Assembly: GCA_023416745.1 (NCBI GenBank)
Contig: JAEZHF010000022.1
Span: 1-64,000 of the forward strand
DNA length: 64,000 nucleotides
From: Bacillota bacterium
Lineage (GTDB): Bacteria; Bacillota; Clostridia; Christensenellales; SZUA-584
Reading direction: 5' to 3'
The position numbers and the translations under genes are program-made. The notes beneath the pieces were generated by a model that did no database searches, had not been told where the DNA came from, and saw nothing but the letters and a program-made list of their open reading frames with translations. The first letter of the stretch is position 1. Each line of letters starts with the position of its first letter. Positions 1 through 9,475 of the stretch are shown here, piece by piece.

Positions 1-48
1 CGCATTTTTCTTGAAGTCTTCATCGTATTTCTTTCTGTATTCTCCCAT
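1..48 (-). CDS. Transposase OrfA-like protein, N-terminal fragment
   Basis: Only the first 16 codons are in the window, reading MGEYRKKYDEDFKKNA, and the frame stays open to the edge. Tyr/Lys/Asp/Phe-rich starts of this kind are typical of IS3-type transposase OrfA proteins, just before their helix-turn-helix. A GGAGG lies 7 bases upstream of the ATG. The family call rests on a very short stretch. Confidence 0.45.
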   Translation of the reverse strand, partial: MGEYRKKYDEDFKKNA

Positions 49-117
49 TTTTCTGCCTCCGATTTCTGCGCATTCTTTCGCTCTTTCCATCTTAGCAGAT
101 TGTCTAAAATTCTAACA
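1..117 (-). mobile_element. End of an IS3-like insertion sequence (partial)
   Basis: Read on the minus strand, the DNA from 117 downward begins TGTTAGAATTTTAGAC and leads, after about 70 bases, to a ribosome binding site and a transposase-like start codon. IS3-family elements end in TG...CA and have a short leader before orfA, so 117/118 is the likely element boundary. The other end lies outside the window, so neither the inverted repeat nor a target duplication can be confirmed. Confidence 0.5.
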
Positions 118-666
118 CGCTCCCAAAGTCATTGAATGAGCTGAGGGAACTGGGAAAACGTCATTTAAAACCTCGCGGGCAGAGAAGTCGTCTAGATCAA
201 CTGCATATAACACATTTGAATCTTCTTTTATGTAATAAAGCACATCTTTATAGATGTCAAAGCATATAGGCTCCAGCACATTCGGTATTCTTCCTTTTTG
301 CGGCCTGAGAGTCCACAAATAGTTATTATCTGCAAAGAAAAGAGTCCCTCTGTAGTTTTTAATATAGGATGCTCCGTTATTTACATTTGGCTCCATAGGC
401 TTCTCTCCCTCTAATTGAAGTCCGGTGACATACGGCTCTAAAGGCTGTTCCTCTGTTGGAGAAACCTTGGCAACACTTGGCTCCTTGTTAATTTGAGATA
501 TTGAAGGTATGGGAGAGTTTTCTGCCATCAAGGTTTGTTCGGCTTTAAAATCAGCAGATATATCTTCATGATTATTATTCATGACACCCTTGCATCCTGC
601 CATTAATAATATTGAGATTACAAGAATTAGGAATGACGATTTAAAAAATATAATTTTTCTTAACAT
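112..666 (-). CDS. Lipoprotein with a YIK/LYY-type beta-propeller fragment, probably truncated by the IS
   Basis: The start is the ATG with GGAGG 5 bases upstream; a longer in-frame reading has no such site. The product has a basic N-terminus, a hydrophobic stretch and a lipobox ending LLMAGC, so it should be a membrane-anchored lipoprotein. After a Glu/Pro/Ser-rich linker the C-terminal part has short aromatic repeats (GTLFFADNNYLW, DVLYYIKEDSNVLYAVD) like DUF5050-type propeller proteins. Those are usually much longer, and here the frame ends soon after the second repeat. The last codon and the stop (TGT TAG) coincide with the first six bases of the IS-like end, so the native C-terminus appears lost. 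Function unknown. Confidence 0.6.
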   Translation of the reverse strand: MLRKIIFFKSSFLILVISILLMAGCKGVMNNNHEDISADFKAEQTLMAENSPIPSISQINKEPSVAKVSPTEEQPLEPYVTGLQLEGEKPMEPNVNNGASYIKNYRGTLFFADNNYLWTLRPQKGRIPNVLEPICFDIYKDVLYYIKEDSNVLYAVDLDDFSAREVLNDVFPVPSAHSMTLGAC

Positions 667-853
667 GCGAGCCTCCAATAAACAATCAACTAGCCCATCA
701 CAACTATACTTTATTCGTCTTTTCACGTTGCTTAAGCGTTCAGTATACAGGCGCTCTTCTATTTATTAGTTAATCTTTAGACGATTACTAAGCTATTGTT
801 GTTCCTTAAGTGTAATCAATATTACCATATTTTATCACTGCTGTACAGTGTAC

Positions 854-881
854 AAAAAGGCCCCGGACGCATGCCGGAGCC
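854..881 (-). terminator. Rho-independent terminator of the ABC efflux operon
   Basis: On the minus strand GGCTCCGG and CCGGGGCC form an 8-bp stem with one G-T pair around a 7-base loop, followed directly by TTTTT. It lies just past the stop of the permease gene. Confidence 0.75.
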
Positions 882-907
882 GTATGTATGTCTATGACGA
901 ACCGCTG

Positions 908-2076
908 CTATTCGTGCCGCAGCGCCTCCACGGGGTTCAGTTTGGAAGCCTTATACGCGGGCATCAGTCCGAACACGATGCCCACCGTCGCGGAGAACAG
1001 CACGCTCAGCGATGCAGCCGTGGCGGACACCTCCGCCTGAATGTCCAGCACGCTGCCCGCGAGTTTGGTCAGCAATACGCCCACGCCGATGCCCAGCAGC
1101 CCGCCGAACATCGCGTAGAACAGCGCCTCGGCGAGAAACTGCCCCAGTATGTGATGCTCACCCGCACCCAGCGCCTTGCGGATGCCGATCTCGCGGGTGC
1201 GCTCCTTGACAGTCACCAGCATGATGTTCATGATGCCGATGCCCCCCACCAACAGCGCAATGGCCGCCACGGCAGAGACCACCGTCTTGAATATGTCCAG
1301 TATGTTCTGCGCGTTCTCCAGTTCGTGAGTCAGGTTGATGATCTTGATGGAGCCTTCCCCGTATTTGGCAAGCAGCAGGGAGACGCAATCCTCCACCACG
1401 CCATCCAGCGTCTCGGTGTTCATCGCCGTTACGGATATCTCATCCACGTTGCTGCTGGAGAACATCAGGCTGTAGGTGGACACGGGTATGTAACACTTGC
1501 CCGAGAAGAATGATGCGTATATCGACTGATCCTCGTCCTCAACGCCTACCACCGTGAACTTCTGGCCGTTGATGGACACCTTCTGACCCACGGCACTCTC
1601 ATCTTCCCCAAATAATGTGTCCCGTGCCTCCTCGCTCAGCACAACAACCTGACGCGTATACCGGATATCGTTCTGTGTCAGGCCATGTCCCTCTGTAAAA
1701 GACATCTGCTCCATCTCAAACAGCGCTTCGCTGGTGCCCACAATATCAGCCATGATCTTCTTCTCTGCATTGGACAAAAAGCCCTTCTCGTAAGCCGATG
1801 GTGCGACCTCCCTCACGTCTGTTACCTTCTGGAGCATCTGAACGTCCGTCATCGTCAGCAGCTGATTGGGGCCGCGCAGGTCGTTAGGGAACAGCCAGAT
1901 ACGGTTGATTCCGAATTTCAGCAGCTCGTCATTGATCATCTGCTGACCGCCATTACCCACAGATATCACGGTGATCATAGACGCGATGCCGATCATGATG
2001 CCCATGACGGTTAATATTGTCCGCAGACGGTTCTTTTTCAGTTGGTGCGCTGCGATGCCCAGATAATCGTTGAATC

Positions 2077-2080
<4 letters not shown>
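908..2080 (-). CDS. MacB/FtsX-type ABC transporter permease
   Basis: Membrane component of a tripartite-like ABC system of the MacB/LolC type. The N-terminus has the family signature of a basic stretch and one transmembrane helix (RTILTVMGIMIGIASMITVISVG). A large extracytoplasmic MacB_PCD domain follows (roughly residues 40-230), then the FtsX domain with three helices. That domain carries the cytoplasmic loop TVKERTREIGIRKALGA and the terminal KASKLNPVEALRHE typical of MacB permeases. Length (390 aa) is normal. The start overlaps the ATPase stop by 4 bases (ATGA), so the two are translationally coupled. In Firmicutes such systems export peptides or take part in envelope stress and antibiotic resistance; the substrate here is unknown. 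Confidence 0.9.
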
Positions 2081-2737
<657 letters not shown>

Positions 2738-2754
<17 letters not shown>

Positions 2755-3919
2755 GCTCCCCCTCCTTAGCATCTCCGGGTGACATTACGATCTTCTCCCC
2801 ATCGGACAGCCCTTCCAGTACTTCGGTATTGAACATATCTTCAAAGCCTGTTCTGATAGCCCGCTTCTCCAGAACGCCGTCTTCCCCTACAACATAAACG
2901 CACCCGTCTTTCGTCAGACAGTCCAGCGGTATCATCAGCACATTCTTCTTTTCACTGAGCACGATCTTCAAATCCACCACCGCACCCGGCATTTTTTTGA
3001 ATCCCCCGCCGGGCGTGATCTCCACCTTTGTCATCGTATCGAATGCCGCCACTGCACCAATGTCGGCTGCGGCCTTGCCGATTCCGGTAAGCTTGCCGGT
3101 ATAACTGCCCGCTTCCGTTATTATCTTGACATCCATGTCTGACATTAAGGCGCTCACATCCTTCTCATAGACATAGCCGTTAATAACAGTGCTGCCAGTA
3201 TCGGCAATCACCATAGCCGGAATTCCCGGTGCCAGCACCTCACCATCGTTTATATTAACCGCCAACACAGTTCCCGCGATCCGGCTTTGAAAGCTCATGT
3301 GCGCAACCGCGTCCTCCAGTTGCTCGACCGCCAGTTTGGCCAGCTTGAGCTGTGTATCAGAATCAAGCCCGGCATATTCACTCATTCCTTCCATGTTCTG
3401 CAGGTCACTCAGCCTTTCGCTGATCGTCGCTGCCGCAGCTGCCGCCTGCTCTCCTGCCTCACTGCCCAGCGCCTCATTAAAGGACTCAAGGTCATAACCG
3501 GTCGTCTGTGACAAAGCAAGCGCTATAGCGGCTTTTTGCTGCTGAATTGACGATGTATAGGAATCCTGCTGGGCCAGTACCGCCTGAACGGAGGCGTCTT
3601 TTAGCGCTTCATAACGGAGCCGTGCTTCGTCCAGCTTTGCTTGCACCGCCGCAGCATCCAGCTCAAACAACGCATCTCCCTGCTCCACCCGGCTTCCTTC
3701 CGACACGAAACATCCGGATACCGTCCCGCCCGTTTCGCTCATGACACTGTACATATTGGTGCAGACGACCTCACCAGAAAATTCAAGAGTGTTTTCAAGA
3801 TCTCCGTAAGCCACGTCATAGATACTTACATTCTTTGTCACTTCCCCTTTGTTAAAATACAAAAACCATCCGACAGCAATAGCAGCCAATACGGTCAGCA
3901 ATAGAATCACTTTTTTCAT
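2738..3919 (-). CDS. HlyD/MacA-like adaptor (membrane fusion) protein
   Basis: Extracytoplasmic adaptor of the ABC system. One N-terminal signal anchor is followed by the first half of a biotinyl/lipoyl-like domain (SETGGTVSGCFVSEGSRVEQGD), a helical hairpin region (about 85-185), the second lipoyl half (SRIAGTVLAVNINDGEVL) and beta-barrel domains ending near LSDGEKIVMSP. This is the order seen in MacA and YknX-type proteins. First gene of a three-gene operon with overlapping ends, so co-expression with the ATPase and permease is expected. In Gram-positives there is no outer-membrane partner, so it probably assists the permease at the cell surface. Confidence 0.88.
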
Positions 3920-4053
3920 GCAGCTTCCCCCCTTTAAAATCGTGCGAATATCCGATGTTATTTTGGCAGAAATGCCAGACGGTTATTCGGAAAATAGGAG
4001 TTGTATTTTGAAGTATAATTTTTCATTTTAAAGCAAGTCGCCCTGCCATATTC

Positions 4054-4242
4054 CTATGTTTTTATACTCACAAGTCTGTATAACAATGCAATAGCAAACA
4101 TCGCGTCGATTGGAGCAGGCGTTCTTTTCGGTATTTTAACCACCTGATAACATCGGAATGCGCATAAGCCGTACATCAGACACCAGCCTTCATATATGAT
4201 CATCATCCACGGCCGCAGGTCGGTTCTTCTTGCGGCCAGCAT
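4054..4242 (-). CDS. Small hypothetical membrane-like protein (62 aa)
   Basis: Unrecognised. The start at the internal ATG is chosen because AGGAGGT lies 6 bases upstream, which is the main reason to think it is real. The product begins MLAARRTDLRPWMMIIYEGW, is rich in Tyr, Met and Cys, and has a weakly hydrophobic middle and a hydrophobic C-terminal stretch (DAMFAIALLYRLVSI). It stands alone between the efflux operon and the exopolysaccharide operon, transcribed away from the latter. It could be a degraded remnant. Confidence 0.4.
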   Translation of the reverse strand: MLAARRTDLRPWMMIIYEGWCLMYGLCAFRCYQVVKIPKRTPAPIDAMFAIALLYRLVSIKT

Positions 4243-4389
4243 AAAAGGACCTCCTGTCACTCACTGCCAAATGCCATTGTTTGAATCCCCGATATGTGGT
4301 TATTTATAAAATGATAAAAAACGAGATATGCAGTTTTCCTCGTTAAGTTTATCAATTACCGTATTATACCAATCAGGAAGTGTGAATCA

Positions 4390-5562
4390 GTGGACAACAG
4401 GGTCTATTTGTCTCCGCCGCATATGAACGGCCGTGAACTCGAATACATCCGGCAAGCCTTTTCAAGCAACTGGATCGCACCTTTGGGCGAGAATGTCGAT
4501 GCGTTTGAAGAGGCGGTAAAAAGCTATGTCGGTATTTCCGGCACGCTTGCTGTCAGTTCGGGAACCGCTGCCATGCATCTTGCGCTGCGGTACGCGGGTG
4601 TTATGCCGGGTGACGCTGTTTTCTGCTCCGACGTCACGTTCGCCGCCAGCTGCAATCCCATCACCTATCTGCAGGCGGAGCCTGTGTTCATAGACTCGGA
4701 CATGGAAAGCTGGTGCATGGACCCGGCGCTGCTGGCTTCCGCCCTGCACGCCTATAAAAAGGCGGGGCGTTTGCCCAAAGCCGTCGTCGTTGTGGACCTG
4801 TACGGGCTGCCGGCGGACTACGACCACATACTGGACTTATGCGCCGAGTTCGGCGTCACCGTGATAGAGGACGCTGCGGAGGCGCTGGGCGCATCATACA
4901 AGGGCAGTATGTGCGGCGGATTCGGCGCGCTGAACATACTGTCGTTTAACGCCAACAAGATCATCACCACCTCGTCGGGCGGCATGGTGCTGGCTCACGA
5001 TGATCAGGCGATACAGAAAATGAAATATTGGGCCACTCAGGCGCGCGAAAACACACCGTATTACGAACACCTGGAAATCGGCTACAACTACCGGCTGTCC
5101 AATATCTGCGCCGGCATCGGCCGCGGCCAGATGGAGACACTGGACAAGTATGTAAAAACCCGACGCGAAATACATCGGCGCTACCAGCAGGGGCTTGAAG
5201 GCCTCCCCATCAGCCTAAACCCCGTTATCAAAGGCGCAAAGCCCAACTTCTGGCTCACTGTGATGGTGCTGGAGGAGGGATGCGGTGTATCCGTTTCGCA
5301 TATTGCCGATGCGCTCAGCCGCGAAAACATCGAAACCCGGCCCTTCTGGAAACCGATGCACTTGCAGCCGGTATACCGGAACCACCGTTTTTTCTCTGAC
5401 AACGGCAAAACGTCCGTCGGGCAGCGGCTCTTCGAAAACGCGATGTGCCTGCCGTCAGGTTCCGCGCTGGATGAGGGTACACAGGACAGGATCATCGATA
5501 TCATCAGAGGCTGCTTTGCCGGGCGATCGCGCACGGCAGACTGCGCGGAGGCATGCGTATGA
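4390..5562 (+). CDS. DegT/DnrJ/EryC1/StrS-family sugar aminotransferase (EpsN/PglE-like)
   Basis: PLP-dependent transaminase expected to aminate a 4-keto-6-deoxy UDP-sugar, made by the dehydratase two genes on. The fold is complete: N-terminal LSPPHMNGRELEYIRQAF, the PLP-phosphate site VSSGTAAMHLAL, VIEDAAEALGA, and the internal-aldimine lysine near residue 190 in LSFNANKIITTSSGG. GYNYRLSNICAGIGRGQM matches the EpsN/LegC branch. GTG start with AGGAAG 9 bases upstream. First gene of the exopolysaccharide operon; a TATTAT -10-like hexamer lies about 25 bases before it but I see no good -35. The substrate is inferred by analogy with PglF/PglE and EpsC/EpsN. Confidence 0.9.
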   Translation: MDNRVYLSPPHMNGRELEYIRQAFSSNWIAPLGENVDAFEEAVKSYVGISGTLAVSSGTAAMHLALRYAGVMPGDAVFCSDVTFAASCNPITYLQAEPVFIDSDMESWCMDPALLASALHAYKKAGRLPKAVVVVDLYGLPADYDHILDLCAEFGVTVIEDAAEALGASYKGSMCGGFGALNILSFNANKIITTSSGGMVLAHDDQAIQKMKYWATQARENTPYYEHLEIGYNYRLSNICAGIGRGQMETLDKYVKTRREIHRRYQQGLEGLPISLNPVIKGAKPNFWLTVMVLEEGCGVSVSHIADALSRENIETRPFWKPMHLQPVYRNHRFFSDNGKTSVGQRLFENAMCLPSGSALDEGTQDRIIDIIRGCFAGRSRTADCAEACV

Positions 5563-6227
5563 AGCGTTTGAGTACACCAGTAAAAATAGCATTCTTCGCT
5601 GTATTGCTCGTTACCATGGTCATTTTTTTGGCCCCGGTCATCAGCCGTGTCATGGGTACGCTGGCTGCTTCCAAATCGGCGGCGTCCTCCGGTTCCGCGA
5701 AAACCAGCGCCGAAAGTGGCCTTGCTGTTCCGTTTCTGGCTGAGCTCGCAAAAGCGGAGCATTATGGCTTTATCGGATATAAAAGTGTATCCGGACAGGA
5801 CGGTTCTTACCGCATGGAGGTGGCCTGTGCCGTTGAAGGCGAAGATTTTGTGGTCAAAACGACACAGAATGACCATGAATATCGGCAGCTTTATCAGGAC
5901 GGACACTACCTGCTCGTGGATGATACGTCCAAAACGGTCCAGGAGGATCTGCTCAAATATGACTTTCTGGACGAGAACCTGTTCGGAGCTATCGACGGAA
6001 GAATCATACGCCGTTCCGGAGAGATTATAGACGGCAATCCGGTGGAGCGTGTCGAAATCTATAAGGATGGTAACGTTTATGCATATTATCTTAATCAAAA
6101 AGGCGTTTTGATACGATTCTATTATATATATGAAGGAAACGAAGTGACGTTGGACCTGGAAAAGTTCGTAACAGACGGCTCAACCGGCGTTTCGTTCGAT
6201 ATACCGTCCACGTATCGCATTTACTGA
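5559..6227 (+). CDS. Exported hypothetical protein of the exopolysaccharide operon
   Basis: Not assigned to a family. The second of two close ATGs is taken because GGAGG is 7 bases upstream and the ATGA overlap with the preceding stop suggests coupling. One N-terminal transmembrane helix (IAFFAVLLVTMVIFLAPVI) is followed by a Ser/Ala-rich linker and about 160 extracytoplasmic residues. These are rich in beta-prone, aromatic stretches (GDGHYLLVDDTSK-like, NVYAYYLNQKGVLIRFYYIY), resembling LolA/LppX-type half-barrels of outer-surface lipoproteins, though no lipobox is present. Its place between two sugar-nucleotide genes suggests a role in polymer assembly or sensing at the surface. The fold comparison is only an impression. 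Confidence 0.65.
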   Translation: MKRLSTPVKIAFFAVLLVTMVIFLAPVISRVMGTLAASKSAASSGSAKTSAESGLAVPFLAELAKAEHYGFIGYKSVSGQDGSYRMEVACAVEGEDFVVKTTQNDHEYRQLYQDGHYLLVDDTSKTVQEDLLKYDFLDENLFGAIDGRIIRRSGEIIDGNPVERVEIYKDGNVYAYYLNQKGVLIRFYYIYEGNEVTLDLEKFVTDGSTGVSFDIPSTYRIY

Positions 6228-6261
6228 TGATACAAAACGGCGCACTGTGCGGAGGTCATCC

Positions 6262-8121
6262 TTGCTGAGTATTAAACAGGCCTTTCAAAAATCGATTGTT
6301 TTCATACTGGACGTAGCGTGCATGGCCGGCGTCCTGCTGCTGACCCTTCCTTCGCTTGCACCCGCGCCGGATGCCGACTCGCTGCTGTTGCTGCACCGGC
6401 TGTTGGCCATCGCTTATGTCGTTATCAACATTTTTACTTTCCTGCTGGTGCGGTGTTACGATGAGCAGATCAGGGACTATTCGCTGTTCAGCGCTATCAA
6501 GCTCTGCGGTGCTGTCATCATCTCGCATTTGATACTGGCGATTTTCATGGCTGTGATGGAACAGGCGCTTCCCTTCCGTTTCATACTCAGCCTCACCATA
6601 TTCACCGGCGCATTCTGCGGTCTATACCGTCTGCTCGTACTGACGGCGTATCACGTTTTTTACCGCCTGCTGAAAACCGACAGGAGTAAGGATGTCAAAC
6701 GCGCCATCATATTCGGCGCGGGCAATGCCGGCAAATATCTGGTGGACATGCTCAACCAGGACCCGTCCAAGCAGCTTCGGCCTATCGCCTTCATCGACGA
6801 CGATCCCCGGCTGGAGCGCAAGCGCGTCAAGGGGCTGCTGGTGGTGGGTCCCCGCATGCTCATTCCTTACGCCGCCAAAAAGTATAACGCCGAGGTTATC
6901 ATCATCGCGATACCGTTCGTAGACAACAGCACCATCCGCGAGATATTCAACCTGTGCCGCGACGCGGGCTGCACGGTGAAGCGGTTCGGCAACATGTCCA
7001 ATCTCGCGTTTGAGGGGCTGGCGAAGTCCACCATCAACGAGGTGCGCGTGGAAGATCTGCTTCAGCGCGAGGTGGTGCGGCTGGATCTGGAGAGCGTCAG
7101 CGGCATGGTGAAAGGGAAAACGGTGCTCGTCACGGGCGGCGCGGGCTCCATCGGTTCGGAGATGTGCCGCCAGCTAATGAACTATAAGCCAAAGCTGCTG
7201 GTGATCGTGGATTTCAACGAGAACGGACTTTTCGACATATCGCTGGAGCTCAAGGAGAAATACCATGAAGCTTCGTTTGAAATCTGCTTGATATCGATAC
7301 GGGATAAGGATATACTGAACACGGTTTTTGCCAAATACCGGCCGGAAATCGTGTTCCATGCCGCGGCACACAAGCATGTACCCATGATGGAGGGCAACTT
7401 CCGCGAAGCGCTGCTCAACAACGTCATCGGCACCCGGAACGTCGTGGAAGCCAGCATAGACCATCATGTGGAGCGCTTCATGCTGATATCCACCGACAAG
7501 GCCGTGAACCCCACCAATATCATGGGCGCCACCAAGCGCGTGACCGAGCTCCTCATCCAGCAGAAAAACAGGCGGGGCGGCGGCACGCTGTTCGCTGCCG
7601 TGCGTTTCGGCAACGTATTGGGAAGCCACTCCAGCGTGATACCGATATTCAAGAAGCAGCTGCAGTCGGGCGGCCCCTTGACGGTGACGCACAAGGACAT
7701 CACGCGGTACTTCATGACGATACCCGAAGCGGTGCAGCTGGTGCTGGAATCCGCCTCCATTATGCAGGGCGGGGAGATATTCGTGCTGGATATGGGCGAA
7801 CCCGTCCGCATCTACGACCTCGCGACCACGATGATACAGCTTTCGGGGCTGGAGCCCGGCAAGGACATCCAAATCGAAGTGACCGGCCTGCGCCCGGGTG
7901 AAAAACTGCAGGAGGAGCTGCGGCTGCCGGAGGAAACGGTGGTCAAAACCTCCAGCGACAAGATATTCATGCTCAAATCGGGCGGCTGTCAGGCCGCCGT
8001 ATGTGAGTCGGACATGGTTTTAGACCATCTTTTTGACAAGATCGGTCAGCAGGACTACGGCAAAGCATACGAGCAGATCAGGAAGCTCGTTCCGTCTTTG
8101 CAGGACCGCAAGATCGTATAA
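6262..8121 (+). CDS. Membrane nucleoside-diphosphate-sugar 4,6-dehydratase (EpsC/CapD/PglF family)
   Basis: Expected to convert UDP-GlcNAc to the 4-keto-6-deoxy sugar that feeds the aminotransferase upstream. Four N-terminal transmembrane helices (to about residue 130) precede a CoA-binding-like Rossmann domain (AIIFGAGNAGKYLVDML). The catalytic SDR domain follows, with TGGAGSIGSEMCRQL and the family motif STDKAVNPTNIMGATKR, in which Met replaces the usual SDR tyrosine. HKHVPMME and LRPGEKLQEEL also match. A TTG start is chosen because GGAGG lies 6 bases before it; the upstream in-frame GTG overlaps that site. Length of 619 aa fits the long membrane-bound subclass. Confidence 0.9.
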   Translation: MLSIKQAFQKSIVFILDVACMAGVLLLTLPSLAPAPDADSLLLLHRLLAIAYVVINIFTFLLVRCYDEQIRDYSLFSAIKLCGAVIISHLILAIFMAVMEQALPFRFILSLTIFTGAFCGLYRLLVLTAYHVFYRLLKTDRSKDVKRAIIFGAGNAGKYLVDMLNQDPSKQLRPIAFIDDDPRLERKRVKGLLVVGPRMLIPYAAKKYNAEVIIIAIPFVDNSTIREIFNLCRDAGCTVKRFGNMSNLAFEGLAKSTINEVRVEDLLQREVVRLDLESVSGMVKGKTVLVTGGAGSIGSEMCRQLMNYKPKLLVIVDFNENGLFDISLELKEKYHEASFEICLISIRDKDILNTVFAKYRPEIVFHAAAHKHVPMMEGNFREALLNNVIGTRNVVEASIDHHVERFMLISTDKAVNPTNIMGATKRVTELLIQQKNRRGGGTLFAAVRFGNVLGSHSSVIPIFKKQLQSGGPLTVTHKDITRYFMTIPEAVQLVLESASIMQGGEIFVLDMGEPVRIYDLATTMIQLSGLEPGKDIQIEVTGLRPGEKLQEELRLPEETVVKTSSDKIFMLKSGGCQAAVCESDMVLDHLFDKIGQQDYGKAYEQIRKLVPSLQDRKIV

Positions 8122-8155
8122 TAGCAGGGAGGCTGCGCGGCAATTGGAACCGTCG

Positions 8156-9475
8156 ATGGGAATGACACGCTATTCTGTGAAAAGCATTCTGGAAACCATT
8201 TTCCGGAGATGGTTTTGGCTTGCCTTTTTTGCGTTCGTATTTGCCATCGGCATTTCCGCACTCTACTGGTATCAGTATTACTCCACATTCAGGGTTTCTG
8301 CTACATTTATACCGGTAGTTCAATCCTCCGAAGCGGATACCGCCACGGGAAATTACAGCGTGGTGGTGTCCCAGTCGTTCATCAAGCATGAGGAAGTACT
8401 TGAGGCTGTCGCTAAGTCAGTCAGCTTTGATGCGTCGATCAGCGAGCTCGATGACGCCATATCCGCTGAAATCAGTGAAACCAGCGTTGCCGTTACCGTT
8501 CTGGTGGAATGGCACAACAAGAAGCAGGCTTACGAGATACTAGATGCATTAAAAGCGAATCTGTCGTTTGCCGTCACGCATTCCGCAAAGGCCGGAACCA
8601 TCAAATGGCTGGAAAACGCAGCATCGGATGGCGCCGCACCGGCGGCCAGCCGGGCGCAGACGTATATGGTGTTTCTGACCGGCGCGCTGGTAGGTGCTAT
8701 TGCCGGGGCTTTCGTATCTTTCATAATCGGCTGCTTCGACAAGCGCATCTATGATATCAAAACGGTCAGCTACAACGGCGACGTCCGTGTCATCGGCTAC
8801 GTCAGCCGCCAGACGGACGGCAAGCCGGAGCTCGCCGACCGCCGCCGCCAGCAGGTGACGGCCATCGCCATGTACCTCAAAAAGCTGACAGAGGTGCATG
8901 ATCACAAGCTGTTCATGTGCATATCCCCCACCGCCCGGTGCGGCGTCAGCACGATGGCTCTGGACGTGGCGCAGGTGCTGTCCGGCATTCAGATGAGGGT
9001 GCTGGTCGTGGTCATCCAAAGCGAGCAGAACAAACAGTTCATACAGAGCGAATCGGTGATCGTGCCGCTGTCACCCGGCGTGGACCGGTGCGTGTTCACC
9101 TGGGACGACCGGGAGACCAACCCGGATTTCGACGGTCCGATATCCGGCACGCTCGCCAAGGAAGCCAAGAAATACTCGCTGGTGCTGGTAGACTGCCCGC
9201 CGCTGCTGTCCAACATCCAGATGTCCGGCTTTGCCGTGGGCATGGATGTGACGCTGCTGGTGTGCGGTTCCGGTGTCAGCACGCAGGAAAACGTGGACGC
9301 TGCCGTGTCGCTGCTGTCCCGCGCGGAGGAGCGGCCTGTCTACTGCGTCTGGAACTTCGTGCCGCGACAATACGGAAATACCTATCTGCCGATTGAAGTC
9401 GCGCCGGAGCAAAGAGCGGAACAAAGGAAGGGAACCGATGATTGTAAAAATGTCGGTGCTGATGTCCATCTATAA
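8156..9475 (+). CDS. Wzz/CapA-type chain-length protein fused to a degenerate tyrosine-kinase (CapB-like) domain
   Basis: The N-terminal half has two transmembrane helices (FWLAFFAFVFAIGISALYWY and VFLTGALVGAIAGAFVSFII) flanking an extracytoplasmic segment, as in YveK/CapA co-polymerases. The C-terminal half aligns with BY-kinases, but the Walker A region reads SPTARCGVSTMALDVA. The P-loop lysine is replaced by Val, and the Walker A' Asp is lost (VLVVVIQSEQ). Walker B survives (LVLVDCPPLL), and no C-terminal tyrosine cluster is seen. It is probably a catalytically dead regulator or scaffold of chain length. Start uncertain: this ATG has a weak site, while an in-frame TTG at 8144 has AGGGAGG 11 bases upstream. 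The end overlaps the next gene by 38 bases. Confidence 0.82.
   Translation: MGMTRYSVKSILETIFRRWFWLAFFAFVFAIGISALYWYQYYSTFRVSATFIPVVQSSEADTATGNYSVVVSQSFIKHEEVLEAVAKSVSFDASISELDDAISAEISETSVAVTVLVEWHNKKQAYEILDALKANLSFAVTHSAKAGTIKWLENAASDGAAPAASRAQTYMVFLTGALVGAIAGAFVSFIIGCFDKRIYDIKTVSYNGDVRVIGYVSRQTDGKPELADRRRQQVTAIAMYLKKLTEVHDHKLFMCISPTARCGVSTMALDVAQVLSGIQMRVLVVVIQSEQNKQFIQSESVIVPLSPGVDRCVFTWDDRETNPDFDGPISGTLAKEAKKYSLVLVDCPPLLSNIQMSGFAVGMDVTLLVCGSGVSTQENVDAAVSLLSRAEERPVYCVWNFVPRQYGNTYLPIEVAPEQRAEQRKGTDDCKNVGADVHL

Noticed and set aside
848..1513. 221-codon plus-strand frame opposite the permease gene
   Set aside because: His/Arg/Gln-rich, no domain, fully antisense to a well-supported MacB-type permease.
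4315..4346. AACGAG..CTCGTT hairpin before the exopolysaccharide operon
   Set aside because: Only 6 pairs around a long loop with no T-run; too weak to call a terminator or attenuator.
5181..6098. 305-codon minus-strand frame over the aminotransferase end and the exported protein
   Set aside because: No ribosome site or domain, low-complexity C-terminal half, antisense to two coupled genes.
7174..7872. 232-codon minus-strand frame inside the dehydratase gene
   Set aside because: Antisense shadow of the conserved catalytic domain with no recognisable features.
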